64,000 bases of DNA from an uncultured Acetatifactor sp. (GTDB lineage Bacteria > Bacillota > Clostridia > Lachnospirales > Lachnospiraceae), in assembly GCA_910577035.1 (NCBI GenBank), contig CAJTKW010000015.1, forward strand, positions 1 to 64,000, read 5' to 3'. Made by a program: the position numbers and the translations under genes. Under the pieces are notes generated by a model. That model saw only the letters and a program-made list of their open reading frames with translations. It did not search any database and had not been told where the DNA came from. Shown piece by piece: positions 32,749 through 41,938 of this stretch. Numbering within the stretch: the stretch's first letter is position 1; every line of letters begins with the position of its first letter.

Positions 32749-34743
32749 TTACGATTTTCTGGGATCAATATGGTAAATTTCGTTCTCCTTTACCTTCCGG
32801 AAGGGCCCGGGAAGCACCCTGCCGCCTTCCCCGGCATTCCCCAGGAAATCCTCTTCCCACAATACCCGGCGGTCAACCTTTGTTTCCCGTTCCAGGGCCG
32901 ATACTTCCAGACTTCCCATATCTTCCACATGCTTTACGTGCTTCCGCCGCTCCAGTTCCCCCGGCATGCCGAACAAGGCTTCTCCGGCCTCCGCAAAGGT
33001 AATGGTTAAGCGTTCCGTGTCCACCTGAATGTCAAACCATCCCTCCTGCCCCGTAAGGTCAAATCCCTCAAACTCCTGCCAGGCAGGGAGATTTAAGCAT
33101 ACCTCCGGCTCGGGATAGAGCACCCGCAGATAACCGCCCTTCAGCTTTACGTACAGGTTCCCCTCCGAAACATTGTCCCTGGTGGGAAACTTGATGGCCG
33201 CTTCCCCGCAGTCATAGAAAATGTTCCCTGCCAGCACCGCATCCCTGGAGGTTCCTCCCCGCTCAATCCCGTGCATGCGAAAAGCCACCGGCTTGGCGAA
33301 ATAGCCCGCACTCCTGCATTTGCCGATCAGGTTGTTTACCACCCGCATACGGTCCGTACCTTCCCCGTACACGGCATACCCGTTGACCACACTGTCCTCG
33401 GCCAGCTTATACCAGCCGGAGGAACCGGGCTGCTCCACAACCGCTTTCCGGTCAAATCTCCCCTCCACATTCCAGAAGATATTATGGTCAATCAGGTTTA
33501 CCCCCTCTTTCGTGCATTCAATGAACACCGCCTCCCTCTGCTCAATACCGTTGAGGAACAGGTTCCTGGTCAGGCGGTTGTTCTCGTTTCCGCAGTCCAG
33601 CCAGATGTGGTCCGCCCGGAAGGTGTCCCGGAAAATATTGCGCCGGAACAGGCCGTTTCTGCTGTTATGCAGCTTCATCCCTCCCGCTTCCCAGGAGAGC
33701 TCCATACGCTGCCAGCCGGTTCCCGTAATCAGACAGTCCTCCACCAGCATATTCTCCGCGTGAAGCCCGGCAATGCCGCACACCCCCGCATCCCGCACCG
33801 TACATCTGCGGATTACGCTGTTGCCGATCGTCTGCCCTTCCTTCCACTCATGATGCCAGCATTCGTTGCCCACGTCGATTCCCACGGCATTGGACCAGTC
33901 TATGACACAGTCCTCTATGATCCAGTGATGGCCCCTGTAGCAGGACAAGGCTCCCCGCTGGGGCACCGGCGCCCCGGTGGCCGCATGGGCAAAGGTAAGT
34001 CCTTTTACTTTGATATAAGACAGAAAAGGCTCCGCCGGGGCAAAGCACTGCTCCCGGCAGGTAATCTCCATCACATGCTCCGCCGGATCCCCATCCCCGG
34101 GGAGGCGGAAATGAACGGTCTGGCCGTTGGCTTCCACCCAGTAGGTTCCCTCCTCCCGGGACATCTGACCGTACAGGCTCACCTGCTTTAAAGGCTTGCC
34201 GTCACAGAATACCATCCCCCTTCTGTTCAAATAGGTAGTCATGTCCGTCTTGTCGTACTCCAAAAACAGTCTGTCATGAAGAATATTTACCGCGCAGAAG
34301 GGGTTATAGCCCCGGAACATATCCGGATCCAGTCTGTGCTGCCAGATACGCATTCCGGCATTTAGAGGTTCCCCGGGGAACCCGCCCAGGCGCCAGCCCG
34401 TGCTTTCACAAAAGCTCCTCACCTGCTCGGACGCTTTGACGATTACCTCTCCGTCGCCAAAGGCTTCGTAGCCGATCATCTTCTCCGGGGACTCCCCGCC
34501 CCTCCCGGGCCTGACCCACTCTCTGTAGGTTCCGCCATGAATCAGAATGCGGGTTCCGGGCTCTGCCACATCCGCCGCTTCCTGTATGGTAAGAAAGGGA
34601 CTGGCAGCACTGCCGTCCCCTTCTCCTTTCTTTCCGCGGGTACCGTCCACATGTATCTCTCTGTCAAAAACATTCTCCTTCTCCCAGAACGGAAAACAGG
34701 TTCCGTCGGGCAGCAGGGCTGTGGTATCCTCTTTTTTATTCAT
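32749..34743 (-). CDS. GH120-like beta-xylosidase (right-handed beta-helix)
   Basis: A 664-residue protein with a right-handed parallel beta-helix, not the usual propeller or barrel. GGTYREWVRPGRGG, KVKGLTFAHAATGAP and the IWLDCGN/FIECTKEG pair match my memory of GH120 XylC, where the equivalents of Asp383 and Glu409 are catalytic. GH120 enzymes release xylose from xylobiose and longer xylo-oligosaccharides. No signal peptide, so it would act on imported sugars. If the GH120 assignment failed, it would be a generic beta-helix carbohydrate-active protein. Confidence 0.8.
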   Translation of the reverse strand: MNKKEDTTALLPDGTCFPFWEKENVFDREIHVDGTRGKKGEGDGSAASPFLTIQEAADVAEPGTRILIHGGTYREWVRPGRGGESPEKMIGYEAFGDGEVIVKASEQVRSFCESTGWRLGGFPGEPLNAGMRIWQHRLDPDMFRGYNPFCAVNILHDRLFLEYDKTDMTTYLNRRGMVFCDGKPLKQVSLYGQMSREEGTYWVEANGQTVHFRLPGDGDPAEHVMEITCREQCFAPAEPFLSYIKVKGLTFAHAATGAPVPQRGALSCYRGHHWIIEDCVIDWSNAVGIDVGNECWHHEWKEGQTIGNSVIRRCTVRDAGVCGIAGLHAENMLVEDCLITGTGWQRMELSWEAGGMKLHNSRNGLFRRNIFRDTFRADHIWLDCGNENNRLTRNLFLNGIEQREAVFIECTKEGVNLIDHNIFWNVEGRFDRKAVVEQPGSSGWYKLAEDSVVNGYAVYGEGTDRMRVVNNLIGKCRSAGYFAKPVAFRMHGIERGGTSRDAVLAGNIFYDCGEAAIKFPTRDNVSEGNLYVKLKGGYLRVLYPEPEVCLNLPAWQEFEGFDLTGQEGWFDIQVDTERLTITFAEAGEALFGMPGELERRKHVKHVEDMGSLEVSALERETKVDRRVLWEEDFLGNAGEGGRVLPGPFRKVKENEIYHIDPRKS

Positions 34744-34776
34744 ATCCTTCCTGTTCCGCAGACGTACCTGCCTGCT

Positions 34777-36384
34777 TTATTTGGCCGCCTTTCTGAAAAG
34801 AATCACATTCCAGGACAGGGGCTTGACATGGGTTTTCAGCACATTGTTTTCAAAGGTTCCCCCCTGATGCTCCGCAGGCTTGATGACATCCGGTTCCTCA
34901 TAGGTGTTCCTCGCCTCCAGGTCAGCGGTGTGCATCTCCTGATGGCCTGCAAACACATACTCCTCAAAGCCCCTGACATCCAGGGTCAGCGGATACTCCT
35001 CCTCTTCACTGCGGTTGATGACGAATACCGCCAGCTGCTCCCTCTCCTTATCCCAGGCGGAAGCGGCGTCTATGTAGTTCACGCCCTCCTTGCCGGTGTA
35101 CTGGGAGGTATCATCTATGGCATACCCGGGCAGATCAAAGGTCTCGCTCTCCACGGCAGTCTCCATGGAGGTGCCCCGGGCATATTCCATCATCTGGCAG
35201 TAAGCGTAATGGGAAGCCGACTTCCATACATGGTCATGGTCGGAGGCACACAGTGCTCCCAGGCCGCCTGTCATACAGCCAATCTTCACCCGGTCCGCAT
35301 GGCGCAGGAACGCCAGCTGGATGGACAGCATGGACAGCATCTGCAGCAGATCCCCGCCCGGGCGGAAACGCTCTTCCATATTGTCGGGGTCATGAAGGAT
35401 ATATTTCCGCTGAGGGTCAAATCTGTAATGCGCCCGGATCATATTGTGGTAGCCGTATCCCGGATGCAGAGGGGTATTGGGCCGGATCATGGCACCGTAC
35501 TCGTCAAAGGAGAGCATGATCTTCTTCGGAGAACGGCATTTTGCCCCGATCAGGTCACAGAGGGCTACCTCCGTATTGATAAAGTCCTCGTAATACACGG
35601 AGCCGCCCAAAAGCGCCTTCACATCTCCGGGAGGTGCGCTGTGGTAATGGTGCATGGAAAGATAGTCCACGGAATCATAGCATTCCTGCAGCACCGTTTC
35701 CTCCCACTGAGGATAATGATCCATGAAAAGCGCCGAAGAAGCACACACCGCCGTCTCGATTCGTCCGTCGATCCATTTGATGGCCTTGGATATTTCGTTG
35801 GCCCGGACACCGTAGCCTCTTGGATCCTTGTCCCAGGAACCCAGCTGCCAGGGACCGTCCATTTCATTGCCCAGATACCAGGTCTTCACGTCGTAGGGCT
35901 GCTCATGGCCGTTCTTCCGGCGCAGGTCGGACCACCAGGTCCCGCCCTCATGATTGGTGTATTCCACTATATCCATGGCGTCCCGCATATCCCCGGTGCC
36001 CAGGTTAATGGTGTAGAGAGGCTCCGCTCCCACCTTCTCCGCCCACTGCAGATACTCGTCATGGCCTACCTCGTTTGTGATGTACTGGTGCCACGCCGGG
36101 TCAAGCCTTACTTTTCTTTCTTCCTTCGGCCCGATGGAATCCTTCCAGCTCCAGGCCGACACAAAATTCCCTCCGGGAAGGCGCACCGCCGGCATATCCG
36201 TGGCTTTCAGCGCATCGATAAAGTCCTGGCGAAAGCCCTGCCCGTCAGCCGTGGGATGCTTGGGATTGAACATGGTGCCGTTTACCATGGTGCCTATAGG
36301 CTCCAGGAAAGTACTGAATAATCTGGGGGAAATTTCCCCGGTCTCATAAGACGGATGAACCGTTATTTTTGCTTGTTTGGCCAT
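34777..36384 (-). CDS. Intracellular GH51 alpha-L-arabinofuranosidase
   Basis: A 535-residue GH51 enzyme without signal peptide. It has the (beta/alpha)8 barrel with YLGNEMDGPWQ (acid/base Glu) and MLSFDEYG (nucleophile Glu), followed by the C-terminal beta domain. Sequence blocks such as RLPGGNFVSAWSWKDSIGP are typical of bacterial cytosolic arabinofuranosidases (AbfA type). It would remove arabinose from imported arabinoxylo-oligosaccharides and complements the extracellular lipoprotein GH51. Confidence 0.93.
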   Translation of the reverse strand: MAKQAKITVHPSYETGEISPRLFSTFLEPIGTMVNGTMFNPKHPTADGQGFRQDFIDALKATDMPAVRLPGGNFVSAWSWKDSIGPKEERKVRLDPAWHQYITNEVGHDEYLQWAEKVGAEPLYTINLGTGDMRDAMDIVEYTNHEGGTWWSDLRRKNGHEQPYDVKTWYLGNEMDGPWQLGSWDKDPRGYGVRANEISKAIKWIDGRIETAVCASSALFMDHYPQWEETVLQECYDSVDYLSMHHYHSAPPGDVKALLGGSVYYEDFINTEVALCDLIGAKCRSPKKIMLSFDEYGAMIRPNTPLHPGYGYHNMIRAHYRFDPQRKYILHDPDNMEERFRPGGDLLQMLSMLSIQLAFLRHADRVKIGCMTGGLGALCASDHDHVWKSASHYAYCQMMEYARGTSMETAVESETFDLPGYAIDDTSQYTGKEGVNYIDAASAWDKEREQLAVFVINRSEEEEYPLTLDVRGFEEYVFAGHQEMHTADLEARNTYEEPDVIKPAEHQGGTFENNVLKTHVKPLSWNVILFRKAAK

Positions 36385-36440
36385 ATCTTCCCTTTCTTTT
36401 ATGATAAAGTATTATTTTCCGTCCTGCATGCCGCTTTATA

Positions 36441-38783
36441 TCAGCGGAACAGCTTCCTCAGGAAGTCATTTGCACAGTGCCGCCAGAAGGTCCAGTCATG
36501 GTACCCGTACCCTTCAAAGACAACGATGGGTACACCCGCCGCCAGAACGGTCTCCTCATTCTTCTTCGTACTCTCGTAGCTCCCCTCCTGCATCCCGCAG
36601 GCCACAAAGAGCATTGCAAACCGCCTCTTAAATTCTTCCGGATCCAGAAGGATGGAGCTGTAATCCACCTCCTCATTGCGGATGGTCAGGCCTCCCGAGA
36701 AGATGCCCGCATAGCGGAAGACCTCCGGATGGGCAAAGACACATTTCTGAGTCTGCATACCGCCCATGGACAGTCCTGCCATGGCCCTGTGCTCCTTGTC
36801 GGCAATGGTTCTGTAGGTCCTGTCGATAAACGGAATCCCGCTGCTTACCAGCTCCTCTGCAAAAGCGCTCATGGCCGGATGATAGTTTCCGTTGTCCGGG
36901 AAAGAATACCCCGTGTTCATGACCACAATCATCTCTTCCATCTGCCCTGCAGCAATGAGATTGTCCGCCAGGTTGGCAAGCTTGCCCTGCCAGATCCATC
37001 CTGCTTCGTTCTCGCCTCCCCCATGCTGCAGATAGAGTACGGGATACCGGCGGTCAGGCTCCTTCTCATAGGAAGCAGGGGTATACACATAGCACAGCTT
37101 GGTGCGCCCGGTCTCCTCTGAACGGTAATAGTTCAGGTGAACCGTCCCGTGGGGATTCTGGCGGATCCTGTACTCGTCAAAATCCTCCTCCGGCATTTCC
37201 AGATAGTTAATGGCCCGGAAGCCGCCGTAGCCCACAGGGGCGTTTCCGTCCAGAACGTCCACGCCATTGACCTTTATGCCGTAGTAATGGAATCCCTTCT
37301 CGATCCCCGTCACCTCACAGGTCCACCAGTCATCCTCTCCCTGCTCCATGGCAAAGCATCCCATGCCCCAGATGTCTGCTTCCACGGTTTTGGCACCCTG
37401 GGCCCTGATCCAGAATCTGGCCTTTCCCGCTTTTGCATCCACCACTTCCGCACCGCAGTGCTCATCCTTATATTTCCCCGCAGGCCTGCCCTTCTCATCA
37501 AAGGCATGAACCAGCCCTTTATAGATAGGATCAAACATCAGGATATGCTCCGCAAAGGTCTGGCGGTCCAGCTGCTCCCGGTCCAGAGACATCTCCTCAT
37601 ACCGGAAATCCGCTTCCCCGGCTTCACATGTCCCGGCACCGTCCTCCGCATCTGCCCCCTTCCGGAAGATCAGTTCCGCGAAATCCCTCAGGCTCGCCCG
37701 CCACACATGCCACTCATGGTATCCGGGATAGCATCTCTGGCCTCCCGCCACGCCCAGCGCCTGGAAGCGGTCGGTGTAAGCCTTTTGCGCCTGGTCCAGT
37801 CCCTTCTCCCCGGTTCCGGCGGTCATCAGCACTGTCTCCATGGGGTATTCCCCCTGTCTGCTTAAAATCTTCTCCGTCTCCTCGTCCCGCATGCCGGAAA
37901 AGACTCCCAGATGGGCAAACAGCTCCTGGAAACGGGCAACAAACTGAGTAGCCTGGGCAGAGCCCAGGGAAAGTCCGGCCATGGCCCTGTTGCTTCTCCC
38001 CTTTGCCGTGCGGTAATGGTTCTCGATAAAGGGAATCACATTCTCCGTCATCTCCCTGCCGAAATCCCCCGGGAAAAAGACAGGATCTTCCTCCTTCTGA
38101 AATGCGTAGCCGCAGCACATGACCACAATCATCTCCCTGGCTTTCCCCTCGGCAATCAGATTATCCAGGATAAAATTCAGCTTTCCGTTCCAGATCCAGC
38201 CTGTCTCGTCCTCACCGACGCCGTGCTGCACATAAAGCACCGGATATTTCTTCCCCGGTTCCCTGTTATAAGAAGGGGGCGTATATACATAGCATTTCTT
38301 CACATGCCCGTTGATCCCCGACACATAAGTGCGTATCTGGACATCCCCGTGGGGCACGTCCTTCAGGAACCAGAAATCCTCCCCCTCCCTGGGCACTTCA
38401 AAGAAATTAGTGGCCCCGAAGCACCCGTAAGCCACCGGCGCCAGGGGATTGGTCACCTGCACGCCGTCCACATACCAGAAATGATAGTGGAAGCCCGGCG
38501 CGATACCCGACACGGTTCCGGAAAAGCAGCCCTCTTCGTCCCGCTCCAGGGCAATGCGCTCCCTTCCCATGCTCCCTCCTACCCCGGCTACTTCTACCGT
38601 CTCCGCCGAGGGCGCGCGCATGGTAAAGGTCACGTCGCCGTTGTCCTCCAGCCTGACCCCCCAAATGTCATCCCGGTATTTCAGGGCAGCTTTTCCATCC
38701 TTGTCCTCCATGTAGGCCGTCCTGTAAATCGGATCAAAGAATAACGGATACATGGTCAATGCCTGATTTTGTTTTGTGTGCAT
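36441..38783 (-). CDS. Double CE1-like esterase (two tandem units in one chain)
   Basis: A 780-residue protein made of two full copies of the early-set plus esterase architecture seen at 30013-31155. Unit 1 (about 10-370) has the elbow GLSLGS at Ser272 and PGYHEWHVWR. Unit 2 (about 405-780) has GLSMGG at Ser672 and the YGYHDWTFWR His block. Both triads look intact, so the chain may carry two active sites with different acyl or positional specificity. No signal peptide. AAGGAGGAGG precedes the ATG and the GH39-GH43 gene ends only 14 bases upstream, so they are co-transcribed. Confidence 0.88.
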   Translation of the reverse strand: MHTKQNQALTMYPLFFDPIYRTAYMEDKDGKAALKYRDDIWGVRLEDNGDVTFTMRAPSAETVEVAGVGGSMGRERIALERDEEGCFSGTVSGIAPGFHYHFWYVDGVQVTNPLAPVAYGCFGATNFFEVPREGEDFWFLKDVPHGDVQIRTYVSGINGHVKKCYVYTPPSYNREPGKKYPVLYVQHGVGEDETGWIWNGKLNFILDNLIAEGKAREMIVVMCCGYAFQKEEDPVFFPGDFGREMTENVIPFIENHYRTAKGRSNRAMAGLSLGSAQATQFVARFQELFAHLGVFSGMRDEETEKILSRQGEYPMETVLMTAGTGEKGLDQAQKAYTDRFQALGVAGGQRCYPGYHEWHVWRASLRDFAELIFRKGADAEDGAGTCEAGEADFRYEEMSLDREQLDRQTFAEHILMFDPIYKGLVHAFDEKGRPAGKYKDEHCGAEVVDAKAGKARFWIRAQGAKTVEADIWGMGCFAMEQGEDDWWTCEVTGIEKGFHYYGIKVNGVDVLDGNAPVGYGGFRAINYLEMPEEDFDEYRIRQNPHGTVHLNYYRSEETGRTKLCYVYTPASYEKEPDRRYPVLYLQHGGGENEAGWIWQGKLANLADNLIAAGQMEEMIVVMNTGYSFPDNGNYHPAMSAFAEELVSSGIPFIDRTYRTIADKEHRAMAGLSMGGMQTQKCVFAHPEVFRYAGIFSGGLTIRNEEVDYSSILLDPEEFKRRFAMLFVACGMQEGSYESTKKNEETVLAAGVPIVVFEGYGYHDWTFWRHCANDFLRKLFR

Positions 38784-38797
38784 AGATTACCTCCTCC

Positions 38798-41700
38798 TTA
38801 CCGCTCATGATAGCCAAAATTACTGAATACCGCATTGCCTCCGGTCTCCGCGGTGGAATACACCGTCAGGCCGAAACGGCAGCCGCAGAAATGTTCCATG
38901 CCAAAGCGAAGCTGGTGCTGCGGTCCGATCTTCTGCCACCGGCTCCAAAAGCTCCTTTCCTTATACCAGAAGGTACAGGTGTCCTTCCCCCCGGTAAAAT
39001 CCGCCTCCAGCTTCAGGATATAAGCCTTCTCCTCCACCGGGACGGCCTCCCATTCCTGCTCCGGCTGATTCTCCGGAGGGAATTTGCGGAATTCTCCCGG
39101 CTCCACGGTCCTGACTACCATCATCAGCTTTCCGTTTCTGCGGGTCAGTCCCACAAACCCGAAGCATGCCTGCAGTGCGCACAGCCCGGCAAAGTCCCCT
39201 TCTTTCAGGCCGCTGCCGTCCAGGGTGACTTCCGCTGCACAACCCGGCCAGAGCATCCTCTGGGTCAGGGTATTTCTGGCCTGCAGCAGGGAACCGCACA
39301 CCTTATCCGTGGTCACCTGCCAGGTTCCGGCAGCCTTATCATGACAGATCAGCGCCGGATCCGGTTCATGGTTAAATTCCCAATGGCTCTTCAGTTCTCC
39401 TTTAAAATCATCGCTGCCCACCAAAGGCTTATATACATATCCCGGCCTGGTGCTCTCCAACGGAAACTCCTCCGGAATCGTTCCCCCGTCTCCAAAGACA
39501 GGATACTCGTCCTTCCAGGTCACGGGCAGAAGGAAAGGAATCCGCCCCACGGCCCCGCTGTCCTGGAACTGCAGGGCATACCATTTCCCCTCCGGGGTGT
39601 CAACAATGGGTCCCTGGGCAATGCCTCTGTCCGGCAGCCCCTTGTCGTCGTCCAGCACGTCTCCACCCGTAAACTCCCCTTCCAGGGAATCCGCCACGAA
39701 ACAGGCCTCCGTCCTTCTCCACTTGTCGGGCCTGGAATGAATCAGGAACAGATAATATTTTCCCTTTATCTTATACAGATGGCTTCCCTCATACCCAAGA
39801 TGAGGATTGTCCTTGTCCTCCAAAAGCATCCTCTGAAGCCCGCCCTCCAGGGGACCGCTTAAATCCTCCTTCAGCTCGGTAATCCGGATCTGCCGGTTCC
39901 CGTAGACGATATACCGCCTGCCGTCATCGTCAAACAGCAGGGAGCAGTCATGGTAAAAGCCTTCTATCTCATGCTTCTCCCAGGGACCCTCCGGCCGTCC
40001 TGCCGTATACAGATAGGTCTTGTGGGTATCGTTGGCCACGAAGCATACATAGTATACGCCTTCATGGAAACGCAGGGATGCGGCCCACATTCCCTTTCCG
40101 TAGATATTCTCTTCTCCTTCCAGTCTCTGGGCCGGGGTGCTGTCCAGCTTGTCATACACATAAGATAAATGCTCCCAGTTCCGCAGATCATAGGAACGCA
40201 GGATCTCACAACCGGGCATAAAGTGCATGGTGGTGCTGACCATATAGTAGGTGTCCTCCACCCGGATCACGTCGGGATCCGGGTAATCCAGCCTTGTCAC
40301 CGGATTGATCGCCGGATACTGAGTGGCGCGCCCATAGGAATATCCCCTGTCCGGCTTCACCTCTCCGGCCTTCCACCGGAAATAGACCACACCGTTTTCT
40401 TCCACCGGGAAGGAAATCTCCAGTTTGCCGTTCTGCGGCTTCACCCGCCTTGTCTTTACAAATGGCCGGGCCGCCTCCTGCAGGAGGCTCCGCTGCTCAC
40501 CGGTAAGGCTGGACGGTTCCCCCATGTCATGCCATACCTTCAGCGGATTACAGTGGGTCTCGTCCACCGTTCTGGTCAGCAGACAGCCCTCCTGCTGCTC
40601 CCGGATTTCCAGGGTCAGCAGATACGGCTGTCCGGTACGCCTGTTGGTGACATTCCATACTACTCCCTGGTAGCTTCCGTCCTCCATACACATGACCACC
40701 CCATGGTCATTTCGCAGAATACAGTGGCCCTTCCCTTCCTTGAGCTTCTTGAAAAAGGCAAAGGTCCAGAAGGTGGGCTTGGGAATACAACCGTTTGCCA
40801 CCAGCCCGAAGCCCCCGTGGAAGGGCGTAAAGGGAACACCCTGCTCCTCAAACACATCCCCGAAGGTCCAGTAGGAATAGGATTCATTGTCCTCCCCCAG
40901 ACGGGACAACTGATGAGCTATGTAAGCCGCGTTCTGGTTGGTGTCATGAAGGGGGGCATTGGGGATATAGGAAGTATTGAACTCCGTTATATGAATCTCC
41001 CGCCCCTTATATTCCGGGAAGCTGTCAATAATGTCCCTTGTAGTGTGCAGGTTGGCAAATCCGTCCTCCGCCTTCATCAGCTCCGGATAACCATAGTGGC
41101 CCACCGGCTCCGGCACTTCCGTGGTATAGTGGTGCCTGGTGACAAAATCCGGCGCCAGTCCGTTATCCCGGCAGTATTCCAGGAAAGCTTTGATCCACAC
41201 CTCATCGCTGCCCCCGCAGACCGCCGGCCCTCCCACACGAAAACGGGAATCCACCTCCTTCACGGCAATAAAGGTGTGCCGGAAGAGCTTAAAATATTCC
41301 TGCATATCCGCATGTTCCCAGAAGCCGGGCAGATTGGGCTCGTTCCACACCTCAATCGGCCAGGTAACCACCTCTTCCCTTCCGTACCTCTCGCACAGAT
41401 GGATCAGCAGCGCCTGCACCATCTTCGTCCAGTTCTCATAGGAAGCGGGAGGGGTGGTATTTCCCTTCCAGTAAAATATGGTCTGCTTTCCGCTGGCCAT
41501 TTTCTCCGGCATGAAGCCCAGCTCCAGAAACGGCCGCAGGCCCAGTTCCAGGTAGCTGTCCATCACCCTGTCCAGATAGGTGTAATTATATTCCGGAATA
41601 CCGTCCCCGCTCTCCTGGTAAATTGCCATGTCGTCACAGAACAAACCGTGTCCCCTGATATACCGGAAACCGATCTCTTCCTGCACCAGCTTCAGCTGTT

Positions 41701-41815
41701 CCAGATATTCCCGGTGGAGCGCCAGGCCCATCCGGCCGGTTCCCACGCAGAAATCCACCTGATTCCGAAATTCCTCCCTGCCCTCCGGGGCAAGTAAAAT
41801 TTTTCTTTCCTCCAT
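38798..41815 (-). CDS. GH39-GH43 fusion enzyme
   Basis: A 1005-residue intracellular two-domain glycosidase. Residues 1-460 are a GH39 barrel: acid/base Glu159 (EVWNEPNLPGFW) and nucleophile Glu278 (HITEFNTSY). Residues 500-800 are a GH43 five-bladed propeller: Asp513 (YPDPDVIR), Asp623 (DCSLLFDDDG) and Glu676 (YEGSHLYK). The last 200 residues form a GH43-associated beta-sandwich. Both catalytic sets are complete. It likely combines beta-xylosidase and xylosidase/arabinofuranosidase activity. It is the first glycosidase gene after the LacI gene and has an operator-like motif about 55 bases upstream. Confidence 0.92.
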   Translation of the reverse strand: MEERKILLAPEGREEFRNQVDFCVGTGRMGLALHREYLEQLKLVQEEIGFRYIRGHGLFCDDMAIYQESGDGIPEYNYTYLDRVMDSYLELGLRPFLELGFMPEKMASGKQTIFYWKGNTTPPASYENWTKMVQALLIHLCERYGREEVVTWPIEVWNEPNLPGFWEHADMQEYFKLFRHTFIAVKEVDSRFRVGGPAVCGGSDEVWIKAFLEYCRDNGLAPDFVTRHHYTTEVPEPVGHYGYPELMKAEDGFANLHTTRDIIDSFPEYKGREIHITEFNTSYIPNAPLHDTNQNAAYIAHQLSRLGEDNESYSYWTFGDVFEEQGVPFTPFHGGFGLVANGCIPKPTFWTFAFFKKLKEGKGHCILRNDHGVVMCMEDGSYQGVVWNVTNRRTGQPYLLTLEIREQQEGCLLTRTVDETHCNPLKVWHDMGEPSSLTGEQRSLLQEAARPFVKTRRVKPQNGKLEISFPVEENGVVYFRWKAGEVKPDRGYSYGRATQYPAINPVTRLDYPDPDVIRVEDTYYMVSTTMHFMPGCEILRSYDLRNWEHLSYVYDKLDSTPAQRLEGEENIYGKGMWAASLRFHEGVYYVCFVANDTHKTYLYTAGRPEGPWEKHEIEGFYHDCSLLFDDDGRRYIVYGNRQIRITELKEDLSGPLEGGLQRMLLEDKDNPHLGYEGSHLYKIKGKYYLFLIHSRPDKWRRTEACFVADSLEGEFTGGDVLDDDKGLPDRGIAQGPIVDTPEGKWYALQFQDSGAVGRIPFLLPVTWKDEYPVFGDGGTIPEEFPLESTRPGYVYKPLVGSDDFKGELKSHWEFNHEPDPALICHDKAAGTWQVTTDKVCGSLLQARNTLTQRMLWPGCAAEVTLDGSGLKEGDFAGLCALQACFGFVGLTRRNGKLMMVVRTVEPGEFRKFPPENQPEQEWEAVPVEEKAYILKLEADFTGGKDTCTFWYKERSFWSRWQKIGPQHQLRFGMEHFCGCRFGLTVYSTAETGGNAVFSNFGYHER

Positions 41816-41867
41816 CCTGAATCCTCCCGTTCCTGTTTGTCGAAATACGTCAGTTTCCCGCCCTCAT

Positions 41868-41883
41868 GCTAATTCGTTTTAGC
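41868..41883 (-). promoter_or_regulatory. LacI-type operator candidate, GH39-GH43 gene
   Basis: CTAATTCGTTTTAG flanked by GC on both sides: an imperfect palindrome with central CG, as LacI-family operators have. It sits between the LacI terminator and the GH39-GH43 start. Related copies are at 46922-46935, 48730-48743 and 48873-48886. Confidence 0.65.
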
Positions 41884-41890
41884 TTAATTT

Positions 41891-41930
41891 ATAAAAACAG
41901 CGGTTCCGAAACAGAATCCCGGAAGCCGCT
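41891..41930 (-). terminator. Terminator of the lacI-type gene
   Basis: On the minus strand AGCGGCTTCCG pairs with CGGAACCGCT (one mismatch) around an 11-base loop and is followed by GTTTTTAT. It separates lacI transcription from the GH cluster. Confidence 0.75.
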
Positions 41931-41938
41931 ATTTCTTT

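Noticed and set aside
34537..36321. Plus-strand open frame of about 590 codons opposite the GH51 gene
   Set aside because: It mirrors a clearly coding minus-strand gene, shows low-complexity Pro/His/Arg-rich composition and has no ribosome binding site. The same applies to long antisense frames at 31293-33002, 40169-41797 and 42870-44462.
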